Assembly: GCA_041589455.1 (NCBI GenBank)
Contig: JBFHVQ010000018.1
Location: forward strand, 1 to 45,501
Origin: SZUA-229 sp041589455
GTDB taxonomy: Bacteria > Pseudomonadota > Gammaproteobacteria > SZUA-229
DNA length: 45,501 nucleotides
Direction: 5' to 3'
Positions 34,999-42,527 of this stretch are shown here, one piece after another. The position numbers and the translations under genes were made by a program. The notes beneath the pieces are model-generated. The model was not told where the DNA came from. It saw only the letters and a program-made list of their open reading frames with translations, and did not search any database. Within the stretch, counting starts at the first letter, position 1; each line of letters begins with the position of its first letter.

Positions 34999-35026
34999 GA
35001 GTGGCAATAGCAATATATTGCCACTC
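34999..35026. terminator. Bidirectional hairpin between fabV and the EamA gene
   Basis: GAGTGGCAATA (34999-35009) pairs perfectly with TATTGCCACTC (35016-35026) around a 6-base loop. It lies between convergent stops (34986 and 35032). There is no long T-run. Confidence 0.6.
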
Positions 35027-35031
35027 GCTCT

Positions 35032-35925
35032 CTAGCTCGACTCCTTATTTCGCTTATACCGTATACCCGATTTTTTAATCGACTCGTAAAGTGCCACAGA
35101 AACTATAATCAGCCCACCGAGTACAATCGCCTGAGTAGGCGTTTCATCCAGTAATAACCAGGCAAATAAAGTAGCAAACAACGGCTGCAAACAACTTATC
35201 ATGGCAATCGATTTTGCCGGCAGATGCTTCAGGCTATACGACAATAATGTATGCGCGGTCGCTGTACTCACCGCACCTAGCAATAACAGCATAAGCCAGT
35301 CTTTCGAACTAAACTGATTTAACTGTGGGTAATCAACAAACACCAGTAACATAAAGGCAATCGCCACCACCTGATGTAACATCAGACGATCTGCCGAGAC
35401 ATCAGCATAATAATACTTCTGCAGTAAATTTCGCATTGCAAACAGAAATGCTGAGATAACACCCCAAAATACACCTTGTACCGTATCGCTACTTAGTTGA
35501 TGAATATCTTCTTCAACCATTAAATAGACACCCACCAAAACCAGTATACCGGCAAAAATATCCGCCAGCTCAATCCTGTGTTTATTATAAAATGGCTCGA
35601 TTAATACCGTAATAATGGGGTAGGTAAACAGTGACAACATACCAATTGCGACCGTAGAAATCTGCATCGAGTGGAAAAAACTAATCCAGTGCAAACCCAT
35701 AATTACGCCAATTAGATAAATACCAACATACTGCTTTGCAGAATCCAGGCGGAGCTGTCGTTTTTGTAGCAGAGCAAACATTATTAAAGTTAATACTGCA
35801 ACCACACTGCGTAGCTGAGTCACTGAAACCGCATCAATAGGAACAATCTTGGAAAAAAGTCCATTTAAGGAAAGAAGAAAAACAGCAATATAGAGAATAC
35901 TCAGGCCCTGTCTCGAATCCGACAT
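35032..35925 (-). CDS. EamA/DMT-superfamily transporter
   Basis: The 297 residues form about ten membrane segments in two EamA repeats (about 5-135 and 150-285). The turn motif GLHWISFFHSMQIS in the first half and LLLDETPTQAIVLGGLIIV in the second are typical. It ends with a basic cytoplasmic tail (KKSGIRYKRNKESS). It is an inner-membrane exporter of small metabolites; the substrate is not readable from sequence. It is convergent with fabV. Confidence 0.9.
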   Translation of the reverse strand: MSDSRQGLSILYIAVFLLSLNGLFSKIVPIDAVSVTQLRSVVAVLTLIMFALLQKRQLRLDSAKQYVGIYLIGVIMGLHWISFFHSMQISTVAIGMLSLFTYPIITVLIEPFYNKHRIELADIFAGILVLVGVYLMVEEDIHQLSSDTVQGVFWGVISAFLFAMRNLLQKYYYADVSADRLMLHQVVAIAFMLLVFVDYPQLNQFSSKDWLMLLLLGAVSTATAHTLLSYSLKHLPAKSIAMISCLQPLFATLFAWLLLDETPTQAIVLGGLIIVSVALYESIKKSGIRYKRNKESS

Positions 35926-36258
35926 TGAAGATAATTCCTGGCAAAAGACACATTATAAACCAGTCACTTCAAGTCTGCTGAGATGTATAGGCATATTATC
36001 ACTACAGGTAATTCTTGAATAACAAACAGGAAAAAACAGCTTCTAACTGATAGTAAATACACTATCATTTATTTTTTACAAGTTTAATGACTATTGTAGA
36101 AGCAAGGATAGATCAATTAATGTTTACTATGAGGCAGAGAATATTTTTCAACATATGAGGTATAACGATTTATAATATTTACCTGAACAGAAGTTAACTA
36201 CAATAAATATTCAACTTTAAGAAATAAAAGTATACGAACAGCAAAAACGCCAAGTAAC
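35926..36258. other. AT-rich intergenic region
   Basis: This 333-base gap lies between two minus-strand genes and must hold the promoter of the EamA gene. I see no terminator with a T-run, no RNA gene and no repeat related to the others in the window. Confidence 0.4.
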
Positions 36259-36540
36259 CTATAACCACTCTCGGGAGATAGAAATAATCTGTATTGATGT
36301 ATATTCGAGGGATAACTCCTCAATCAAACTAAGCTGCTTTTCAAGATAAGATCGTTCATTACTGACCATACACACAGCAATAACCGATTGCTGCCAGCTA
36401 TCCAGCTTATCAACTTCTGCAACTGAAGCATTAAAACGGTGACAGAGTTTATCTTTGAGGCTTTTAATCTCACGTCGCTTTTCCTTAAGCGAGTGAGAAT
36501 CTGGTATAAAAATATTTAGAGTAACTAACAGAATATGCAT
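36259..36540 (-). CDS. DUF503 family protein
   Basis: The 93 residues open with MHILLVTLNIFIPDSHSLKEKRREIKS split over the family's conserved first strand and KxKR turn, followed by a ferredoxin-like fold pattern and SVAEVDKLDSWQ. The DUF503/YlxP family has no settled role; some members sit with ribosome-maturation genes. The ATG overlaps the stop of the upstream M16C protease by one base (TAATG), so the two are coupled. Confidence 0.9.
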   Translation of the reverse strand: MHILLVTLNIFIPDSHSLKEKRREIKSLKDKLCHRFNASVAEVDKLDSWQQSVIAVCMVSNERSYLEKQLSLIEELSLEYTSIQIISISREWL

Positions 36541-39473
36541 TACAGCTGAATAACATCCAGACCCAGTTGTTTAACAGTCTCTTCATTAGCGGGGTTAGTA
36601 ATTACTGCAATGCTGGCATTATCAGGCTTAAGATATTGTTTTCCCACACGTATCAAGTCTTCCAATGTAACTTTTAAAACCCTTTCCCTGAATAACTGAC
36701 GCTGCTCTGGTGTTCGACCATATAACTGATTATGGAAAGCCTGCTTGGCTTCACCTGCGGGTGAACCGGGCTTATCCATGCTGCCAATAACACCCAGCAC
36801 AGCTTCTTCCAGTTGCAATGCTGTATGAGTTTCCGTTAACAACCATTCGATTGACTTATCAAAGTCATTAAGCGTCTCTTCAAGACGTGGGTCTCTATAG
36901 GAGAAGAAACGGAAGCAGGCATTACCCGGCTCATGACTCGCACCACCGCCATAGGCCCCACCCTGTTCACGAATAACACGATGTAAAAAGCCATTACGCA
37001 TAAAGCCACCTAATACTGTCAGGGCTGCAGCATCTTCATGACCGACGCAAACCGTTGGATAGGATTTGGCACAAAAGCTCACCTGCGTACTGGTTAACCA
37101 GGCCTGTTTTACCTGTTGGCGAATTTCTGGCAAGGTGAATGGCTGATTCTGTGTATTTCCCTTACCCTGCCAGTAGTCAACAATATCAGTCTCTATAACC
37201 TGTTGCTCATCTTTTTCAGCTACTGTCAGATACTGACGAGGGGCTGATAAAATTTTCTCATGAATAATCGCAAACTGTTTGGACAATTGCTCAAGTGCGT
37301 TAGCATCATTCAATGAATCATCCAGCAGTTTTAACTGTTTGATACCCAGTAAACCTGATAAACGATGACTCATTTCAGCCGCTGGACTCATACCACTACT
37401 GGCGGCCACCATGGCTAAACTATGCCCCTGCCCTGTAACGCTTTGTTCTCTACGTGCACGCTTCTGAGATACCAGCTCACGAATACGATCAAGTTCGTCA
37501 AAGCGTGTCTTTTCAAGCATTTCTGACATCAGCTCATTAAGCTTTTCATGATTACGTGCCAGTGCTTTTCCTGAAAATACAAAATGCGCTTTTACATTTT
37601 GCTCGTTCTCAACCAGACCTCGCACACTGGTATAGGCACTCACGCCACCACTGACGCTGTCCTGCCATGCCTGCGACTGTAGATAATCTTTATCACCACA
37701 ACCCAGCTCAGTTAAACAATAAGTGTATACAGGCAGCAGATTCATTAAGTCATTATCTAACTGTGGCAATTCAATCACCACCTGTTGATAAATCAGACCA
37801 TTGGTACCCTGCTCAAAAAAACTGCTTTTAATGCCCTTTAAGTCTGCATCAACACCTTCCGGTATTTTCATTCTGGCTGGCACATCTTCCAGTCCGACTT
37901 TTGGCAGTATGCTGATATCATCAACCTCATTCTGCCTTTCCTGTAAAGCAGCAGCCTGATCAATAATCTGCTGCTTTTCCTGTTCACTTAACTGGGACTT
38001 AATTTTTGCCAGCTTGTCCACTTCAGCCTGCTCTTTCGCCTGGCTGAGGCTAGTATCTGGTTTCATAACCAGACGTACACGGTGTGGGTTTTCCAGTAAA
38101 TTCTTCTTAACCAGATTCTTTATAAAGTCCGGATCTTTAATATCTTCACGCAGTTGTTCGAGAACCGGATCCAGGTTCATCACCGCCACCGGATCGCCAC
38201 GATGAATTGCCGCCGACAGGCCACCGAGAATTAGCTGCATACCATAAGGGTAACCATCACCCCCAACTTCACGCTGTCCCAGCTCCAGCTGATGTAAAAC
38301 CGCCTCAACCTGAGATTGCTCGACGCCGTTTTCAGCAACATCCTGTAGCACCGACAACACCAGCTTCTCCAGCTCATCTGCATTTTCAGCTTCTGAGCCT
38401 TCAAGTCCACACATAAAACTCATTTCACGATTGGAATCTTCAAGCCCGCACAAGGGAGAAGGTGAACTCCCCAGGTCAGTTGTTTCCAGTGCCTGCTGCA
38501 GAGGCGAGGCTGAATTATCCAGTAACACGCTCGACATCAGGTGTGCCTGTAACATATCTTCTAATGTAGTGCTGTGACCTAACAACCAGCTAATCACTAC
38601 ATGGGTTTTACCGCTGGTATCTTCTTCATCTAACGCATACGTCGTTTCGAAACTCTTTGGCGCATCATAGCGTTGCTCATCATCTACCTTGATTTGCATA
38701 TCCAGTTTTTCAAAGCGACTCAAGGCTTTTTCCTCAAACACTTTATGGTGCTCAATTGCTGGAATATCACCAAAAGTCATAAATACCGCATTAGAAGGGT
38801 GATAATGAATTTTGTAAAAATCCTTCAACTGTTCATAGCTCAGCTCTGGAATATGCTCCGGGTCACCACCTGAGTTGTAATGATAAGTCGTGGTTGGGAA
38901 CAGATGCTCAGTGACAGTCTGCCATAGGGTACTGACCGGTGAGCTCATAGCCCCTTTCATTTCATTGAAGACAACCCCTTTGTAAACTAGCGGTGTCGAT
39001 GGATCATCCGGAGTTTCAAACTCAAATCGGTGCCCTTCCTGAGCAAAATCCAGTTCATGCAGACGTGAAAAGAACACCGCATCCAGATAAACATCCATCA
39101 GGTTATCGAAATCCTTACGGTTCTGGCTGGCAAAAGGATAAGCGGTCCAGTCACTACTGGTGAACGCATTCATAAAGGTATTAATGGATCGGCGAATCAT
39201 CATAAAGAACGGATCCCGGACAGGGAATCGCTCACTACCGCAAAGTGCCGTATGCTCCAGCATATGTGCCACACCCGTAGAATCCATTGGCACGGTACGC
39301 AAGGCCACTAAAAACACATTTTCATTATTGTCGGCTGACAGATGATAGTGCACTGCACCCGTCCTGCTATGTTCATACTCTTCAACCACTAAATTGAGTG
39401 AGTCGATACGTTGAGAGCGTTTCCATTGGAAAGCCGGGTGAACCTGTGCAGGTTTCAGATCGTCTGACGACAT
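36540..39473 (-). CDS. PreP-like M16C zinc metalloprotease
   Basis: The 977 residues (ATG 39473, with a GTGGA site 7 bases upstream; an in-frame GTG at 39485 is less likely) are of the presequence protease/M16C type. The inverted zinc motif HMLEH (His70, Glu73, His74) is followed by LCGSERFPVRDPFF and the distal Glu in VVFNEMKGAM. Four roughly equal M16 domains follow, with the R/Y pair region RVIREQGGAYGGG in the C-terminal half. No signal peptide is seen, so it is probably cytoplasmic peptide clean-up. It is divergent from the Lon-like gene and coupled to DUF503. Confidence 0.93.
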   Translation of the reverse strand: MSSDDLKPAQVHPAFQWKRSQRIDSLNLVVEEYEHSRTGAVHYHLSADNNENVFLVALRTVPMDSTGVAHMLEHTALCGSERFPVRDPFFMMIRRSINTFMNAFTSSDWTAYPFASQNRKDFDNLMDVYLDAVFFSRLHELDFAQEGHRFEFETPDDPSTPLVYKGVVFNEMKGAMSSPVSTLWQTVTEHLFPTTTYHYNSGGDPEHIPELSYEQLKDFYKIHYHPSNAVFMTFGDIPAIEHHKVFEEKALSRFEKLDMQIKVDDEQRYDAPKSFETTYALDEEDTSGKTHVVISWLLGHSTTLEDMLQAHLMSSVLLDNSASPLQQALETTDLGSSPSPLCGLEDSNREMSFMCGLEGSEAENADELEKLVLSVLQDVAENGVEQSQVEAVLHQLELGQREVGGDGYPYGMQLILGGLSAAIHRGDPVAVMNLDPVLEQLREDIKDPDFIKNLVKKNLLENPHRVRLVMKPDTSLSQAKEQAEVDKLAKIKSQLSEQEKQQIIDQAAALQERQNEVDDISILPKVGLEDVPARMKIPEGVDADLKGIKSSFFEQGTNGLIYQQVVIELPQLDNDLMNLLPVYTYCLTELGCGDKDYLQSQAWQDSVSGGVSAYTSVRGLVENEQNVKAHFVFSGKALARNHEKLNELMSEMLEKTRFDELDRIRELVSQKRARREQSVTGQGHSLAMVAASSGMSPAAEMSHRLSGLLGIKQLKLLDDSLNDANALEQLSKQFAIIHEKILSAPRQYLTVAEKDEQQVIETDIVDYWQGKGNTQNQPFTLPEIRQQVKQAWLTSTQVSFCAKSYPTVCVGHEDAAALTVLGGFMRNGFLHRVIREQGGAYGGGASHEPGNACFRFFSYRDPRLEETLNDFDKSIEWLLTETHTALQLEEAVLGVIGSMDKPGSPAGEAKQAFHNQLYGRTPEQRQLFRERVLKVTLEDLIRVGKQYLKPDNASIAVITNPANEETVKQLGLDVIQL

Positions 39474-39493
39474 ATATAAATCCACGTAGTTTT

Positions 39494-39507
39494 ATCGAGA
39501 TCTCGAT
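39494..39507. promoter_or_regulatory. 14-bp perfect palindrome before the M16C protease gene
   Basis: ATCGAGATCTCGAT is a perfect palindrome 20 bases upstream of the M16C ATG, in the divergent region shared with the Lon-like gene. A second dyad, CAGGT-TTTT-ACCTG, lies at 39585-39598, 46 bases before the Lon-like start. These are candidate operators; no regulator is identifiable. Confidence 0.4.
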
Positions 39508-39644
39508 TGTACCCCTGATAAGCCCCTGATTTAAATGGCTAACAGAGATTCTATTCATTTAGAGGTATATTTATACATATTAGGCAGGTTTTTACCTGAG
39601 GTGAATATGTGCGAGAATAGGCTGATTAGAATAAGAAGTGCATA

Positions 39645-42050
39645 ATGAGCAAAAATACAACAACACCTATAAGCGCCAAACAGCTGCGTCCCAGCTGTAC
39701 AGCAGATACACTCCCCTTCGAAACCACAGCAGAACTTGAGGACTTACCTGGTATCCTGGGACAGGATCGAGCTTTCCAGGCAATCGAGTTTGCTATTAAT
39801 GTGAGCCACCGAGGCTATAACCTCTTTGTAATGGGCTCGTCAGGGCTTGGCAAACACGGTCTTATTAGAAAATACCTTAAAAAAGTCGCGTTAAAAGAAG
39901 AAACCCCTTCTGACTGGTGCTATGTACGTAATTTCGAGCAGGACTATAAGCCGACAGCACTTAAACTACCCGCTGGTCAGGGTCGAATCTTCAAAAAAGA
40001 CATGAAAAACCTGGTTGAAGATCTCGGAAAATCTATCAATGCGGCATTTGAAGCCAGCGAATACCAAGAGCAGGTTCAGGTCATTGAAAAATCATTTCAA
40101 AGCAAGCAGTCTAACCTGCTTGATAAACATGCCCAACAAGCACGGGATCAGGACATTGACCTCAGCCACACACCATCGGGCTTCCTGCTAACACCAATGG
40201 TCGAAGGTCGTAATATTACTGAAGATGAATTTGATCAACTACCAGAAGAACTTAAGGCACATATTGAAGATAAAATCGCTAACTTCCAGGATGAGCTAGA
40301 GTATCTAGCGCCTGAAATGTCACGACAACGACGTGAACACAATATCAAGATAAAAAAACTCAATCGGAAAGTTGCCCTGTTTGCGACAAGCAGCCTGATT
40401 AAAGACGTCAAGCGCAAGTACAAATCATTACCTGAGGTTGTTAACTACCTTAAAGGTTTACAGGAAGATGTACTGCATCATCTTGAAGAATTTGCTGAAC
40501 ATGAAGAAGAGGATGCGAGCAATGAAGGCAGCCCACATCAGGGAAATAAAAATGAATCCTTACAACGCTATCAGGTCAATCTAATTGTCGATAGCTGTAA
40601 CCAGAAAGGGGCACCTGTCGTCTATCTGGATAATCCAACCTACCAGAACCTGGTGGGCCGCATTGAATATGAAAACCGTGCCAGCAGCCCAGGGAATAAT
40701 TTCACACTGATAAAACCAGGTGCCTTATTACAGGCAAATGGTGGTTACCTGGTTCTGGACTCTCACAAAATACTCACATCTCCTCATGCTTGGGATGCAC
40801 TTAAACGTAGCTTATATGCCAAGAAAGCCCGCATAGAAAATCTCGACCAGGTGGTTGGCGGAGATAACTCAGTGACTCTGGAACCAGAACCCATTCCATT
40901 AAAGTTGAAAATAATTTTACTGGGCAACCGCAACACTTATTTCACTTTGCATGAAATAGATCCAGACTTTCCCGAGCTATTTAAGGTTGAAGCCGATTTC
41001 GAAGAAGAATTATGGCGCACCGAAGAAACAACCGTGTTATATGCACGACTGATTGCTTCTCGTGCCAGAAAATTTGAACTTAATGATCTGGATGCAGCTG
41101 CAGTTGCACGAATTATTGAGTTTAGTTCACGACTGGCGAATGACAACGAGCGCCTGTCTACTCGACTCAGAACCATTGATGACCTGCTTATTGAAACTCA
41201 TTATTTTTGCAGTCAGAGCGAAAGCCAGCTCATTACTGAACAGCATGTTCAACAGGCTATCGATTCTCAAATTAATCGAACTGGTCGGCTTCAGGAACTC
41301 ATACAGACTGATATCAAACGCGGCACCCTGATGATCAACACCACTGGCGATGCTGTGGGTGAAATCAACGGCCTGTCTGTTTTTGAAATTGGTAAATATG
41401 GGTTTGGTCAACCTTCAAGAATCTCAGCTACGGTACACCTGGGTGATGGAAAAATCATTAATATCGAGCGAGAAGTTGATCTTAGTGGATCCATACATGA
41501 TAAAGGTGTATTGATCTTATCCGCATTACTTGCCAGTCGTTATACGACTGATACACCATTATCATTTTCTGCAAGCATTACGTTTGAACAGTCCTATGGC
41601 CACATTGACGGTGATAGTGCATCAGTTGCTGAGTTATGTGTATTAATCTCAGCACTCACTAATTTACCAATCAAACAGGGGCTGGCAATTACTGGTTCAC
41701 TCAACCAGCAAGGTAACGTACAGGCAATAGGTGGTGTGAATGAAAAAATCGAAGGTTTCTTTGATATCTGTATGCAACGTGGTTTAAATGGTGAACAGGG
41801 TTGTATTATCCCTGAAGTGAATGTTAAAAACCTGTCACTCAGAAAAGATGTCATTGATGCCATTGAACAAGGGAAATTTAATATCTACCCAATATCGCAT
41901 TATGATCAGGCACTTGAGTTACTTCTTGGATTTCCTGCGGGTGAAGTACATGCCGATGGAAGCTTTGATAAAGACAGCATTAATGACCGTGTGGTTAAGC
42001 GACTTTGTCAATATGCCAAAGAACGGCGTTTGAGTCAGATTATTCTTTAG
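39645..42050 (+). CDS. Lon-like AAA protease (YcbZ/LonH type)
   Basis: The 801 residues open with a domain seen in YcbZ-type Lon homologues, then a Walker A-like GSSGLGKHG (64-72) where the usual Ser/Thr after GK is His71. A coiled-coil insertion (about 120-290) precedes the remaining AAA core. The C-terminal Lon-S16 proteolytic domain has catalytic Ser658 in HIDGDSASV and Lys701 in GGVNEKIEG, 43 residues apart as in E. coli Lon. No N-terminal substrate-binding LON domain is present. Cytoplasmic; substrates unknown. It is divergent from the M16C protease, so two proteases share one regulatory gap. Confidence 0.92.
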   Translation: MSKNTTTPISAKQLRPSCTADTLPFETTAELEDLPGILGQDRAFQAIEFAINVSHRGYNLFVMGSSGLGKHGLIRKYLKKVALKEETPSDWCYVRNFEQDYKPTALKLPAGQGRIFKKDMKNLVEDLGKSINAAFEASEYQEQVQVIEKSFQSKQSNLLDKHAQQARDQDIDLSHTPSGFLLTPMVEGRNITEDEFDQLPEELKAHIEDKIANFQDELEYLAPEMSRQRREHNIKIKKLNRKVALFATSSLIKDVKRKYKSLPEVVNYLKGLQEDVLHHLEEFAEHEEEDASNEGSPHQGNKNESLQRYQVNLIVDSCNQKGAPVVYLDNPTYQNLVGRIEYENRASSPGNNFTLIKPGALLQANGGYLVLDSHKILTSPHAWDALKRSLYAKKARIENLDQVVGGDNSVTLEPEPIPLKLKIILLGNRNTYFTLHEIDPDFPELFKVEADFEEELWRTEETTVLYARLIASRARKFELNDLDAAAVARIIEFSSRLANDNERLSTRLRTIDDLLIETHYFCSQSESQLITEQHVQQAIDSQINRTGRLQELIQTDIKRGTLMINTTGDAVGEINGLSVFEIGKYGFGQPSRISATVHLGDGKIINIEREVDLSGSIHDKGVLILSALLASRYTTDTPLSFSASITFEQSYGHIDGDSASVAELCVLISALTNLPIKQGLAITGSLNQQGNVQAIGGVNEKIEGFFDICMQRGLNGEQGCIIPEVNVKNLSLRKDVIDAIEQGKFNIYPISHYDQALELLLGFPAGEVHADGSFDKDSINDRVVKRLCQYAKERRLSQIIL

Positions 42051-42111
42051 GACCTGAAAACTCACAAAGTAATCCATGAATGCTTTTGACCTGGAAATCA
42101 CACATCAAACG

Positions 42112-42144
42112 ATTAGATCCCCGCCAAAAGCATACTGGAATGAC
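42112..42144 (+). repeat. Half copy of the dispersed repeat
   Basis: ATTAGATCCCCGCC...TGGAATGAC, 33 bases, matches the 3' half of the full copy (ATTAGATTCTCACC...TGAATGAC, 42283-42315), the same length with a few mismatches. Both are followed by a segment containing AAGATTTGGAA. Confidence 0.6.
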
Positions 42145-42240
42145 GCATTGAAGATTTGGAAATTCGAAATAATTTTCTAAAATCATTAAGCATAACTTCT
42201 CAGACAAATAAGCAAATTACCGAACCAAGAAAAACATACT

Positions 42241-42315
42241 GTCATCCCCGAATGTTTCTGACGGGGAACCACACGTCTGATAATTAGATTCTCACCACAA
42301 GCTTGCATGAATGAC
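42241..42315 (+). repeat. Full copy of the GTCATCCCCGAATG dispersed repeat
   Basis: A 75-base element from GTCATCCCCGAATG to TGAATGAC, with CCCCG...CGGGG forming a small dyad near its left end. Its first 14 bases are identical to the copy at 3921, 38 kb away. Confidence 0.65.
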
Positions 42316-42430
42316 AAACTAAAGACTGAAAGCAATGAATTAAAGATTTGGAATTACGAATTGAATACCGTATGTGACATTGAAGATCAGAAATGGTGAT
42401 ATTAAGATTGAGAATGATGGATCAGAGGTC

Positions 42431-42468
42431 AAAATAGATGACTATATAATTACTTAGTCATCTATTTT
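42431..42468. terminator. Bidirectional terminator-like hairpin
   Basis: AAAATAGATGACTA (42431-42444) pairs perfectly with TAGTCATCTATTTT (42455-42468) around a 10-base loop, with T-runs at both exits. It lies 60 bases after the RND gene stop and can serve both that gene and the Lon-like gene. Confidence 0.6.
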
Positions 42469-42527
42469 AAAGCACACCTTACTTTCTATCAAAATTGCTA
42501 TCGCCTTAGCCATTTTTTAAAAACATC

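Larger units (their letters stand above)
42051..42527. other. Intergenic region with dispersed repeats and a hairpin
   Basis: This 477-base gap lies between convergent genes. It holds a full copy of a dispersed repeat (42241-42315), a half copy (42112-42144), similar AAGATTTGGAA words after each, and a 14-bp hairpin at 42431-42468. A 34-codon frame from 42076 crosses the half repeat and is not called. Confidence 0.6.
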
